A program made the position numbers and the translations under genes. The notes under the pieces are model-generated. The model did no database searches, was not told the DNA's origin, and saw nothing but the letters and a program-made list of their open reading frames with translations. From positions 1,002,054 through 1,066,053 of the forward strand of contig NW_008705569.1 of NCBI RefSeq assembly GCF_000186865.1: 64,000 nucleotides of DNA. Reading direction: 5' to 3'. Below are positions 28,976 to 38,531 of the stretch, in pieces (the first letter of the stretch is position 1; the number at the start of each line of letters is the position of its first letter). This stretch comes from Aureococcus anophagefferens. Its lineage: Eukaryota; Sar; Pelagophyceae; Pelagomonadales; Pelagomonadaceae.

Positions 28976-31388
28976 ATGATGATGAAGGGCCTGCTCCACA
29001 GCTGCGCCCACTGCGGCGTCGCGGCGGAGAAGAGCTATCGATGCTCGGGCTGCAAGCAGGTGACGTACTGCTCCAAGGCCTGCCAGCGCGGCGACTGGCC
29101 CGAGCACAAGATCCAGTGCGAGAGCGTCGAGGAGGCGCTCCTGGCCAAGTCCGGCGAGGGCGACCGGAACGTCGGCGCCGCGCGCGTCGAGGCGCGCGCG
29201 GCGTGGGCCGCCGCGGCGCTCCAGGCCCTCGTCGCCCTGGCCTGGCTCCTCGGCGCGACGGGCGCGCTCACGGTCGTGGACCGCTGCGCGGGGAAACTCC
29301 TGGCCCTCGCGGGCGCGACGGTCGGCCGGTCCGGGCCCGTCACGCTCTGGTCGCTCGGGCTCCTCGTGGCGTCGATCATCGCGCGGTCCGCCGCGGGCCA
29401 GGCCCTGCTGCGGCGCGCGAAGATTCTGGCGTCCGCGGGCGTCGCCGTCTACGAGCTGCGGCGCGCGCGCAAGTACGACGACGAGCACCACTTCAAGAGC
29501 TGCGGCATCTTCGTCGCGCGCACGGTCGTCGAGCTCGGCGGCCTCTGGGTGAAGACGGCGACCTACGCGTCGGCGCGCCTCGACGTGCTCCCGCGGGCGC
29601 TGGCGCTCGAGCTCGCCCACTGCGCGGACCGCGTGCCCGCGGCGCCGCTCGCGGGCGAGCGTCGCCGGTACGCGGAGCGCGCGCTCGGGCTCGAGGCCCT
29701 CGTCGGGCCGCGGGGCGACGGCGACGGCCTCGCGCCCTTCGCCGCGCTGGACGAGACGGCGGCGGCGGGCGCGTCCGTGGCGCAGGTGCACCGGGCCGAG
29801 GCGTACGCGCCCGCGTCGGACGATCAGGGCGGCGACACGATCCAGGTCGCGCTGAAGCTGGCGCGGCCGGGCGTCGACGTCCTCTTCGAGGCGGACCTGC
29901 GCCTGCTCTATTTCCTGGTGTGGCTCGCGACGGAGTTTTTCGAGACGGACCTGAGGTACCTGCGCGCGTCCGCGGCGTCGTACGCGTCCGCTTGTCGGCG
30001 CGAGCTCGACTTCCGGCGCGAGGAGGCGAACGCGCGGGACCTGCGCGAGTCGCTCGAGTCGCTGCCCGGCGGCGGCGTGTCCCTGCCGGAGATCCTGCCC
30101 CAGTACACGCGGCGGACGATGCTCGTGATGTCGTTCGCTGTGTGGAAATCAACCACTGGTTTGGGGGGTCCCCACCAAACTTCAGAACTCTCTAGCTCGG
30201 TCAAATCGAAGTCGATTCGGCTGATTTTTGGACGAATCGATTGCTCTCGTTGAGTTCTCGAAGCACGGCAGAAGATCTCGTGTCGAAACCGTCGCATACG
30301 CTCACGTTGAAGGCGGGTTGAAGATTTGATTTCCACACAGGTCGTTCGAGGCGGGCTTCCGAGTCGACGACGTCGGCGAGCTCGAGGAGCACAAGATCGC
30401 CAAGGCCGCCGTGTTCCGCCGGCTGGCGGCGGCGCTCGCCCACGGCATCTTCGCCGAGGGCTTATTTCACGGCGACCCCCACGCGGGCAACGTCCTCGTG
30501 CGCCCGAACCCGGAGCAGGCCGACGGCTTCGACCTCGTGCTCCTGGACGGCGGCGCCGTCGAGCGGCTGGACGACGACGTGCGCGCGGCCTTCGCGGGCT
30601 GCGCCTACGGCACGGCGACGCAGGACCCGAGCTTCCTGCGCGCGTCGCTCGACGCGCTCATCGCGGCCGCGGGCCTGGGCGCGGACGACGGCACGCGGAA
30701 GGCGCTCATGCGCGTCTTCGTCTTCCTGCTCCACGACCCGGCGTCGGGCGCGGGCGCGGCGGCGCGGCGGCGCGCGAACGTGAAGCACCCGTCGCCCTTG
30801 CTCGAGGACGACGGCCGCGCGCTGCCCGAGAGTCTGGTCGCGGTGCTCCGGGCCGCGTCCGTGCTCCGGGGCCTCGCCGCGGCGCTCGACGTCGCGTCGT
30901 GCTTCGCCGAGGAGGTCTGCAAGGCCTGCGTGCGCGGGCTGCCCGCCGCGCGGGACCTCGAGCACTGGAAGCTCGGCACGGGCTACGTCGGTCCGACGGT
31001 CCGGAAGGCGCCGGCGAAGCGGTCCCTCCACCGCGCGGCGGCGTCCATGCGCCGCTCCGCGCCGTCCTTCTCCGACGTGCCGCCGCTCTGCCCCGCGTCG
31101 CCGCCGGGCGCCGCGGCGCGACCGGCGGACGACACGGGATTCTTCGTCGTCCGCGGCCGCCGCGTGTCGGGCCTCGAGTGGATCCGGTCGCGCGCGGGCG
31201 ACGCGCGGGCCGCCCTGCGGCGCGCGGCGCGCGTCTGCGCCTACCACGACGTCGCGCTCATCCGCATCTCGCCCGAGGAGCCCGAGCCGGGCCAGCCCGA
31301 CGAGGACGACGACGACGACGAGGGCGACTTCGACGACATGTCCAGCTTCGACTCCGTCTTCGACTCCGAGCTCCTGGAGGCGCTCTGA
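28976..31388 (+). CDS. MYND zinc finger fused to an ABC1/UbiB-type atypical kinase, split by an introner
   Basis: Exons 28976-30129 and 30341-31388, 733 residues. Residues about 9-47 are a MYND finger (CAHCG...CSGCKQVTYCSKACQ...H...C). Two hydrophobic segments follow, then the ABC1K domain: ELGGLWVKTATYASARLDVLP, AAAGASVAQVHRAEAY, VALKLARPGVDV (lysine), CRRELDFRREEANARDL, MLVMSFEAGF across the splice junction, GLFHGDPHAGNVLV and VLLDGGAVERLD. The hallmark KxGQ motif reads KTAT and the metal-binding DFG reads DGG, so the active site is altered. ABC1 kinases act in coenzyme Q or plastoquinone metabolism in mitochondria and plastids. A MYND fusion is unusual. Confidence 0.85.
30138..30340 (+). 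mobile_element. Introner B1 (family B), 203 bp, in the MYND-ABC1K gene
   Basis: Perfect 15-bp terminal inverted repeats CTGTGTGGAAATCAA. The exact 8-bp target repeat GTCGTTCG lies at 30130-30137 and 30341-30348. The intron is 30130-30340: GT from the first target copy, CAG from the right end. Splicing restores MLVMSFEAGF. Confidence 0.97.
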
Positions 31389-31432
31389 CCATCTTCCGGG
31401 GGGCTGTGTAACGTGCGTGTTTTGCTTGAGGA

Positions 31433-31545
31433 AGCACGGCATGGTTCCGCCAGCTCGAAGTCGCAACTCGGAGCCGTCGCAGCGCTTTTTTTTAGCACGG
31501 CATGGTTCCGTCAGCTTGAAGTCGCACCACGGAGCCGTCGCATCA
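31433..31545 (+). repeat. 61-bp tandem duplication upstream of the FKBP gene
   Basis: AGCACGGCATGGTTCCG begins at 31433 and again at 31494, followed by near-identical AGTCGCA and GGAGCCGTCGCA segments. It lies in the 5' region of the FKBP gene. Confidence 0.85.
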
Positions 31546-31555
31546 GAGCCTCAAG

Positions 31556-32203
31556 ATGGTCGACCGGCGCGCAGCAGGAGCCATGCTTGCTCTAATTTTC
31601 GGCACCGCCGCCGCCATGCGGCCGCAGGCGACGCGGCGCGCCCTGCCCAGCATCGGCGCCGGCGCGGCCGCGGCGGCGCTCGTCGGGCCCGCCGTCGCCG
31701 CCGCCGAGGTGGAGCAGTCGGCGGCGGCGGGCCGGGCGGTAGGCGCCATGCAGAAACTCGACAGCGGCGTGCGCTACATCGACCTCAAGGAGGGCGCGGG
31801 CGCCGGCGCCGGCGTCGGGTCGAAGATGACGCTCCAGTGGGTGCTCCGCCGGTCGAACGGCTACTTCGTCTCGAGCTCGTTCGGCCAGCTCGCGTCCGGC
31901 CCCGACGGCGGCGTGCTCCTCTTCGGCGACCCGACCATCGCCAACAAGTTCGAGCCCTTCATCTTCACCGTCGGGAGCGGCGGCGCCGTGCCGGGCCTCG
32001 ACGAGGCAGTGCGCGGCATGAAGAAGGGCGGCGTGCGCCGCGTCGTCGTGCCCGCGCCGCTCGCCTTCAGCCTGCCGCTGAACAAGTCGCCGGGCCCCGT
32101 CCCCGACGACTTCGGCTCCAAGCGCCAGATCGAGCGCGAGCTCCAGCGCCAGGACCCCTACAACTACTTCCTCTTCGAGGTCGAGGCCACGAACGTCCGG
32201 TGA
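31556..32203 (+). CDS. FKBP-type peptidyl-prolyl isomerase, plastid-lumen-like
   Basis: 215 residues from ATG 31556 (a second ATG at 31583 is possible). A signal-like leader and an Arg-rich segment are followed by a second hydrophobic Ala-rich run ending AVAAAEV, consistent with multi-step plastid import. The FKBP fold starts near residue 66 (LDSGVRYIDLKEGAGAGAGVGSKMTLQWVLR) and continues through FTVGSGGAVPGLDEAVRGMKKGGVRRVVVP, which contains the family's VIPG-like turn and GMKxGGxRR motif, to a final LFEVEATNV strand. Several aromatic active-site residues are replaced, as in many thylakoid FKBPs, so it may be mainly a chaperone. Confidence 0.85.
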   Translation: MVDRRAAGAMLALIFGTAAAMRPQATRRALPSIGAGAAAAALVGPAVAAAEVEQSAAAGRAVGAMQKLDSGVRYIDLKEGAGAGAGVGSKMTLQWVLRRSNGYFVSSSFGQLASGPDGGVLLFGDPTIANKFEPFIFTVGSGGAVPGLDEAVRGMKKGGVRRVVVPAPLAFSLPLNKSPGPVPDDFGSKRQIERELQRQDPYNYFLFEVEATNVR

Positions 32204-32461
32204 CGCGCGCGCGCGCGTGCCGTGTAAAACCGAGCGGTGGCTCGAGACGGAACCACGCCTGGCTCAGTGCAGTCGTGCGGCGCGCGGCGGTTTTCGTGAA
32301 AACGGCTTCATGGTGCAACACATCAATGTTGAGCCTGAGGCGTATGTTGCTTCTGACTGGGCCGATCAAAAGCGCTCTCTGTCGACGGTGCCTGCCGCGC
32401 GCGATCCAAGGCGCATCTCGCTTCCGACGCGCAAGCAGGTGCAGCGTCGGTCCGCGCATCG

Positions 32462-34600
32462 ATGCGTGCGATGCCGCGCACAATCGCCGCCCTCATCCTC
32501 GCGGTCGCCTCGGCGCTCGTGACACCGCCGCGGCGCAAAACGACGACACTCGCCGCGCGCGCCAAGACGCGAACGCCCTACGACTTCACCTACGCGTCGG
32601 CCGCGGAGCGGCGCTACGCCGCCGAGGCGCAGATGCGGCGGCGGTCCGCCGCGCGGGGCCCCGGCGGCGCGAGTGGCCTCAAGGTCGTGCTCCTCGGCAA
32701 GCCGGCCTCGGGCAAGGGCACGATCGCGCCCATGCTCTGCACGGCTTATCGGGTTGCCCAGGTCGGGTTGGGCAACTTATTACGGAGCCGCGCGCGCGTC
32801 GGCGGCGGCGGCGACGACGCCGTGGCCGACGCGATGCGAAGCGGGCGGCTCCTGCCCGACGAGCTCGCGCTCTCCGTCGTCGCGGAGCGCGTGTCGCGGC
32901 GCGACGCCGTCGCCTGCGGCTGGCTGTTAGACGGCTTCCCGCGGACGGCGGCGCAGGCGGCGCGCATGATCAAATCGCCGCCGCTGCAGGTGCCCGCGGA
33001 CCTGCCCTTCGACGGGCCACCCATGGGCGACGACGCGTACCTCCTCACACCCGACGCCATCGTCGTGCTCGACCGGCCCGACGACCTCGCCGTCGACTTC
33101 GTGCTCGGGCGGTGCACGGACTCGGCGACGGGCACGGTCTACCACCCCAAATACGCGCCGCCGCCGGAGGACGTCGAGCCGCGGCTGGTGTGGCGCACGG
33201 ACGACACGGAAGAAGTGCTGCGGCGGCGGCTCGCGGACCACGACGCGGCCGTCGACGACATATTGGCCATGTTCTCCGAGTCCTGCGCCGTGCTGCGCGT
33301 CGACAACGCGCGGTCCGAGCTCGAGACGTTCGACGAGATCTGCGCGTTCTTGGACAAAGTCGAGGACGACGTGCTCGGCGCGTCGCGGCGCGCGGTCCGC
33401 GGCGAGCGCGCGCGGCGGCGCTACGCGGCGCCGGCGGCCTTCGAGCGGGCGTCGACGAAGGCCGCGCGGCGCGGCGCGGTGCGCGTCGCGGACGCGCTCC
33501 CGAAACGACTCGCGTCCGGCGGGTCGGCCGTCGAGGAGGACGTCGCGTCGTTGTGCCTCGTCGACGAGACGCAGGAGGAGTGCGACGCGCGGCGCCGGGA
33601 CGCCGGCTGGGCGCCGTTGGAGACGGGCGGCCTGCTCCGCGTCGTCGAGCGGTGCAACTACTACGACGCCGCGCGCTACGCGCCCGTGCTCTGCGGCGGC
33701 GAGCCGGTCGGGGCGGTGTCGGGAGAGTTGCTGCGCAAGTTGAAGGGCCTGGGGCTGAGCAACGCCGTCGAGGTCGGGCCGAACCCGCTGCCCTACACGG
33801 CGTCGGTGGACGGCGACGACGACGTGGCGTCGAAGGCCGTCGTCCTGGCGCCGAACGCGGATTCCGTGGGCGACCGGACGCGCGTCGTCGCGGCGCTCGT
33901 CGAGGCTTTGGTCGCCGACAGCGAGCTCCTAGCGGAGCGCGGCGCGTCGGAGGCCATCGCGTTCGTGCCGCGCGCGAAGCTCCGGGGCGAGCTGCAGGAC
34001 GTGCGGCCGTCGGGTCGAGGCCTCGCGGCGCCGCCGCTGCTCCGCATGGAGCGCGCGGCCGTCGTCGCCTTTGGCGTCGTGTCCTACGGCTGCCACGTGT
34101 CCGGCTACGTCGCCGGCGACGACGGGCGGCCCGCGGCCGTCTGGGTCGCGACGCGCGCGCTGTCGAAGCCGACGTACGCGGGCCTCTACGACCAGATCGC
34201 CGCGGGCGGGCTCCCGGCGGAGCTGACGCTGCTCGAGAACGCGAAGAAGGAGGCCGAGGAGGAGGCGTCGATCCCCCGGGCCGTGCTCGACCGCGACCTG
34301 AGGCCCGCGGGCTGCGTGTCCTACAAGTACGCGGCGAAGCGGGGCCTCTCGGCGAAGACGCTCGTCGTCTTCGACCTGAGGCTGCCCCGGGAGCTCGTGC
34401 CCATGAACGGCGACGGCGAGGTCGACGAGTTCCGCCTCGTGCCCGTAGACGAGGCCGTCGACTCGCTCCGCGACGAGCTCTTCAAATGGAAGCCCAACTC
34501 CGCGCTCGTCATGCTCGACTTCGCCATGCGCCACGGCTTCGTCGACCCGGACGACCCGGAGTTCGTCCCCATCGCCCAGGCGCTGCGCCAGGGCGGGTAA
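32462..34600 (+). CDS. Adenylate kinase fused to a DUF4743/Nudix domain, organelle-targeted
   Basis: 712 residues from ATG 32462, with a hydrophobic Arg-containing leader. Adenylate kinase part: P-loop VVLLGKPASGKGT near residue 76, CGWLLDGFPRTAAQA near 150, LID motif GRCTDSATGTVYHPKY, then WRTDDTEEVLRRRL. The NMP-site STGDLLR motif is altered (LGNLLRSRAR). From about residue 395 the chain matches the thiamine-pyrophosphokinase-related Nudix family: an N-terminal DUF4743-like region (LLRVVERCNYYDA...GGEPVGAV), then LLENAKKEAEEEASI as Nudix box, CVSYKYA..., GDGEVDEFRLVPVDE, and KPNSALVMLDFAMRHGF. One uninterrupted frame. The combination of nucleotide phosphotransfer and Nudix hydrolysis in one polypeptide is unusual. 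Confidence 0.86.
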   Translation: MRAMPRTIAALILAVASALVTPPRRKTTTLAARAKTRTPYDFTYASAAERRYAAEAQMRRRSAARGPGGASGLKVVLLGKPASGKGTIAPMLCTAYRVAQVGLGNLLRSRARVGGGGDDAVADAMRSGRLLPDELALSVVAERVSRRDAVACGWLLDGFPRTAAQAARMIKSPPLQVPADLPFDGPPMGDDAYLLTPDAIVVLDRPDDLAVDFVLGRCTDSATGTVYHPKYAPPPEDVEPRLVWRTDDTEEVLRRRLADHDAAVDDILAMFSESCAVLRVDNARSELETFDEICAFLDKVEDDVLGASRRAVRGERARRRYAAPAAFERASTKAARRGAVRVADALPKRLASGGSAVEEDVASLCLVDETQEECDARRRDAGWAPLETGGLLRVVERCNYYDAARYAPVLCGGEPVGAVSGELLRKLKGLGLSNAVEVGPNPLPYTASVDGDDDVASKAVVLAPNADSVGDRTRVVAALVEALVADSELLAERGASEAIAFVPRAKLRGELQDVRPSGRGLAAPPLLRMERAAVVAFGVVSYGCHVSGYVAGDDGRPAAVWVATRALSKPTYAGLYDQIAAGGLPAELTLLENAKKEAEEEASIPRAVLDRDLRPAGCVSYKYAAKRGLSAKTLVVFDLRLPRELVPMNGDGEVDEFRLVPVDEAVDSLRDELFKWKPNSALVMLDFAMRHGFVDPDDPEFVPIAQALRQGG

Positions 34601-34767
34601 CACGGTTAGCCCGGGACCAATAGCGTGCTGGAGAGCATCCTCCGTCGCGCCGTCGACGCCGACCTCGCACCCTGCAGCCGCGGTCCGGCCATCGAACGAC
34701 AGCGCGTGCGGGCACGGGTAGGCCCAAGTCAGACCTTTGAATATTGAGGTCTCGCTTACCTCACTGT

Positions 34768-36627
34768 TTACCTCAAGGATCCGTCCGTCAACCCGCGAAC
34801 CTTCGCGGCCGCGTCGGCCACCGCGGCGTCGTCGAGGTCGAGCGCGCCCGTGAAGGTCGCCTCCGCGTCCGCGGCGGCGTAGGCGTGGCCGAGCGCGCGC
34901 GCGAGCCACTCGTAGGTCCGGTTCGCTCGACCAACGACGGGGAACTCGAGGACGCGGCAGCCCTCCGCGGCGAAGACGAGGTTCGCGAGGCCCGCGCCGT
35001 GCGCGCCGACGACGAGCCCCGCGGCGCCGAAGAGCGCGATCTGCGCCGCGAGGCTCCGCGGCGCGTCGTCGAAGGCGACCCAGGTGTACCGCGGCGCCGC
35101 GGCCTCGAGCGCCGCGAGGAGCGCCGCTCCGTCGGCGAACGCGCGGTCGCCGCGCCGGAGCACGAGGATCGCCGTCGTCGGCGCCGTCGGCCGCGCGAGC
35201 GCCGCCCGGAGCGCCCGCGGCGCGGACCGCGGCGGCGTGTAGAAGTCCCAGAGGGACCGCGGCGCGTCGCACGCGCCGGCGTCCAAACCGCGCGACTCCG
35301 TCCGCGCGACCGTCGCGCCGTCGAGGACCCAGGCCCCCGCGGGCAGCGCGAGGGCCTTCGTCAGGTCCACGGGCCGCCAGCGCTCGACGCGCAGCAGCGC
35401 CAGGGCCTCGGCGTAGAGCGCGAGGCACTGGTTCGCGGGCACGAGGAGCGTCGCGCCGCGCGGGAGCACGCCCGCCGAGGCCGCGCGGGCCACGCGCGCG
35501 AGGAACTCGAGGAGGCAGTGGTAGTAGTTGCCCGGCTTCGACGCGGGGACGAGGATCACCGGTTCCGGCGCCGCTCGCTCCGGCGCGTAGTCGCGGGGGT
35601 CGACCTTGTCGCCGTCGCAGCCCGGCGCGAACGGGTCGCCTTCGCCTGGGCGGGAAACAGGGTGATGCAACGTCGCTTCAACGCGCGTGGTCCGCCCGCG
35701 CGCGTTCCAAAGAAAAGATCCACACTTCGAGAGCACTCCAAGAGATGATCGCTCGTCCCGAAATCAGCCGAAACGAATGGAACGCGGCCGAGATAGAAGT
35801 TGGGAATTTCGCACCCTTGTCGCGCCCCGTCCTTCGCCGCGGCGGCCGCAGTGGATCGCCGCGTCGTCGAAGATGACCGGGTTGGGTCCCAGGACGCCGA
35901 GGCCCGGCGAGCGCAGCCAGGCGAGGACGACCTGGCCGTCGTCGACGCGCACGTCGTCGTAGGCGGACCGGAGCGTTCGCCGGAGCTTCGCGGCCGCGGT
36001 CTCCGCGGCTCGCCTCCGGAGCGCGAGGCCCTCGGGCGCGGCCGACGCGTGGAAGAGGTAGAAGCGGTGCGCGAGGGCCGCGTCGGCGCCGGCGAGCGCG
36101 ATGGCGCCGGCGTAGTCGCCGCAGTGGTACGCGCAGAGCGCCGCGGCCGCGCCGTGCGCCGCGCCGTCGCCTCCGCCGTCGACGCGCGCGAGCCACGCGA
36201 AGGCCTCTCGGGCCGCCGCGTAGCGCTCGCGGCGCCGCTCGAGGCGCGCGTAGACTAGGACGACCTCCCGCGCCCGCACGTCGCCTCCCGCGCCCGCGAG
36301 CGACGCCGCGGCCGCTTTCGCGACGGCCGCCGCCGCGCGCGAAAAGCCCGCGCCGCCCTCGGCCCTGCGCCAGGATGCGCCGTCGCGGCGCGCCTCGCCG
36401 CGCCGCCGGCCGCGCACGACCGTGACGTCGTACATGGCCAGCCAGGAGTTGAGGTAGAGGCAGACGCCGTCGAGGGGCAGGTCGGCCGTCGCCGCCGCCC
36501 AGGCCTCGAAGCGCCGCGACGCCATGTCCGCGCGGCCGGCGTGGCGCAGCAGGAGCATGGCCTCGAAGAGCGGGCCGGGCAGGCGCGTGCGGGCGTCGTC
36601 CATGGACACGGACGCGAAGCAGCTCAT
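34768..36627 (-). CDS. GT61-like (DUF563) glycosyltransferase, split by an old introner
   Basis: Inferred exons 36627-35838 and 35645-34768, 555 residues. The N-terminal exon is helical and Ala-rich, TPR-like at best. The second exon carries the GT61 signature: PGNYYHCLLEFLARV, VLRRGDRAFADG (an R-x-x-x-R phosphate-binding-like strand), and GAAGLVVGAHGAGLANLVFA followed by CRVLEFPV. GT61 enzymes add xylose or GlcNAc in the Golgi; here no signal anchor is visible at the chosen ATG. The intron uses a GC donor from the target repeat. Joining gives RRGEGDPFAPG in frame. Confidence 0.8.
35646..35829 (-). mobile_element. Introner A3 (family A), 184 bp, diverged, in the GT61-like gene
   Basis: Body matches family A with several substitutions. 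The left end in window orientation is CTGGGCGGGAAACAG; the other end is CGCCCCG. The target repeat is GCCTTCGC versus TCCTTCGC, 7 of 8 matching, as expected of an older insertion. In gene sense the intron starts GC and ends CCAG. Confidence 0.88.
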
Positions 36628-36756
36628 GTCTAGACTCTACATGGGCTCCATCGTGCCAGGGCGCCGCCTTCAAGCACGGTTTTGTGTGAAGCCAACCTTG
36701 CAGCTCGAGCGCGTCGCAATGCGCTAGAGAGAGAGGTCCTCACGCTCGCTGCAGTG

Positions 36757-37476
36757 ATGGCTCACAGTGCGCTCGTTTTCCCCTGCAGTGCTTGGATGGC
36801 TCGCTGTGTGCTCGTATGTCTCGTTCCGCTAATCCGCGGCGACGACGATGTACCTTATGTTCGAGAGCACTTCCAAAGGGTGGACTTGGAGCACGTCTTC
36901 GAAAACATCTCCGTGGCGTGCCCGCCCCTGGTGAGCGCCGCGATTCAGGGAGACACGGAGCGGGTCCGCGCGCTCCTCGCCGACGGCGCCGATCCGAACC
37001 TCGCGTGCTCGGAGGAGACGGCGCTCCCGGAGTTTTCGCCGCTCCACGGCGCGGCGGGGACGGGTGAGATGGCGTGCGTCGAGCTGCTGCTCGAGGCCGG
37101 CGCGGCCATCGACCGCGGCGCCCATAACCTCACGCCGCTCTTCCAGGCCGTCATCAGCGAACAACTCGAAGCCGCGACGACGCTCCTCGAGCACGGCGCC
37201 GACGCCAACACGGCGCTCGAGGACGGCTCGACGCCGCTCTTCATCGCGTCGCTTCGCTGCGCGCGGGACCTCGTCGCGCTGCTGTTCGAGCACGGCGCGG
37301 ACCCGAACGCGCGGGCCTCCGGCGGCGAGACCGCGATGGACTCCGTCATCAAGGCGCACAAGGAAAGCCTCAAGGGCGAGGGCGCCGCTCCGGAATTTCA
37401 AGGCATCGACGAGGCGAACTGCCTCGCCGTCGGCAATATGCTGGTCAACCGGGGCTTCGTAAGGCCGGAACTCTAG
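36757..37476 (+). CDS. Secretory-pathway ankyrin-repeat protein
   Basis: 239 residues from ATG 36757. A hydrophobic leader (MAHSALVFPCSAWMARCVLVCLVPLI) suggests a signal peptide. About four ankyrin repeats follow between residues 55 and 195, with canonical G-x-TPL and LLxxGADPN turns (LLADGADPNLA, LLEAGAAIDRG, LLEHGADANTA, LFEHGADPNAR). The C-terminal region is helical. Ankyrin proteins mediate protein contacts; a partner cannot be inferred. An ankyrin domain behind a signal peptide is uncommon, so the leader may instead be an organelle presequence. Confidence 0.78.
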   Translation: MAHSALVFPCSAWMARCVLVCLVPLIRGDDDVPYVREHFQRVDLEHVFENISVACPPLVSAAIQGDTERVRALLADGADPNLACSEETALPEFSPLHGAAGTGEMACVELLLEAGAAIDRGAHNLTPLFQAVISEQLEAATTLLEHGADANTALEDGSTPLFIASLRCARDLVALLFEHGADPNARASGGETAMDSVIKAHKESLKGEGAAPEFQGIDEANCLAVGNMLVNRGFVRPEL

Positions 37477-37499
37477 CCCCGCGCGGCGCGTGTACTCTA

Positions 37500-38429
37500 T
37501 CAGAGGTACTTGGGCGCCGTGTGGGGCCGCGGGCGGTTCTCGACGGGGTGGACGTCGTAGAGGGCCGTGCGCACGGGGAAGCGCACCTTGCGGAGCGCGT
37601 TGGACCGCGTCCGGTGGACGACGGTGGGCGTCATGAACGCGCGGACCGCGGGCGTGTGGAGGGACCCGGACCAGAAGACGCCGCTCGTCGGGTCGTCGAG
37701 GGCGCTGGCCTTGCGCCAGTGGTTCGACGTCGGCAGGTGGCGCGGCAGGTTCGCGAGCCACTGGGACTGGAGCGCGTCGGCGCGCGCGCGCGCCGCGGCC
37801 CGCGCCTCGGCGGCCGCGCCGTGGCCCGGGTGCTCGCGCGGCGGCTCGACGTACTCGGCCCAGGCCGGCGCGACGGCGACGGGCGGCCGGTCCTGCTCCG
37901 CGAGGCGCGGCGGGCGGAACCGCGGCCGCGCGACCTCGATGCGCCGGCGGCCGCCGACGCCGGCGACGGCCGTCTCGGGGCGCAGCTTCAGCTGCACGTC
38001 GCCCGCGTTGAGCGCGCGGCGCCGCTCGTAGCCGTCGGACGTGTGGGGCCGGGCGTGGGCGTGGGGGTCCCAGCGCCGCCCCAGGGCTTTCGTCGTCGGG
38101 TCCACGGCCGTGTCGAGTTTGGCGAAGTCGCGCGACGTCGACTGCGGGCTGTCGTCCGCGGGCCGCCGCCGCCGCGGCGGGCCCTCGCTCGCCGTGGCCT
38201 TCTTCGGGGGCGAGCCCGGCGCGGCGAAGGAGCTCGAGTCGCTCGTCGGCGACGCCGGGCCGCCGCGGGCCCGCGGGCGCTTCGGCGACCCGGGCGTCGT
38301 CGTCACCGTCACCCGGATGCCGGGCGCGCTGCCCGACTCCTGGCGCCGCGCCTCGGCGGCGTGCGTCGCGAAATTCTGCGACGCGGCGTCGTAGTCATAG
38401 GTCTCGTCGAGGAGCCAGACGCCCGGCAT
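37500..38429 (-). CDS. Basic, disordered protein of unknown function
   Basis: 309 residues from ATG 38429. It is rich in Pro, Arg and Ser with SPP, SPK and TPGSPKR-type sites that look like proline-directed kinase targets, and no signal or membrane segment. Near the C terminus conserved-looking short blocks (PTSNHWRKASAL, PHTAPKYL) and repeated RPHT motifs appear, reminiscent of flagellar or microtubule-associated proteins, but I do not recognise a family. Confidence 0.6.
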   Translation of the reverse strand: MPGVWLLDETYDYDAASQNFATHAAEARRQESGSAPGIRVTVTTTPGSPKRPRARGGPASPTSDSSSFAAPGSPPKKATASEGPPRRRRPADDSPQSTSRDFAKLDTAVDPTTKALGRRWDPHAHARPHTSDGYERRRALNAGDVQLKLRPETAVAGVGGRRRIEVARPRFRPPRLAEQDRPPVAVAPAWAEYVEPPREHPGHGAAAEARAAARARADALQSQWLANLPRHLPTSNHWRKASALDDPTSGVFWSGSLHTPAVRAFMTPTVVHRTRSNALRKVRFPVRTALYDVHPVENRPRPHTAPKYL

Positions 38430-38531
38430 CCCGGGGCTGGACCGGGATCCCGGCCGCCACCTCGAGCGCGCTGGGAGAGTTCAACAACTAACAGTCGGCG
38501 GTTTCGGTCTTCACTGAAGGCAACGTTGTAG

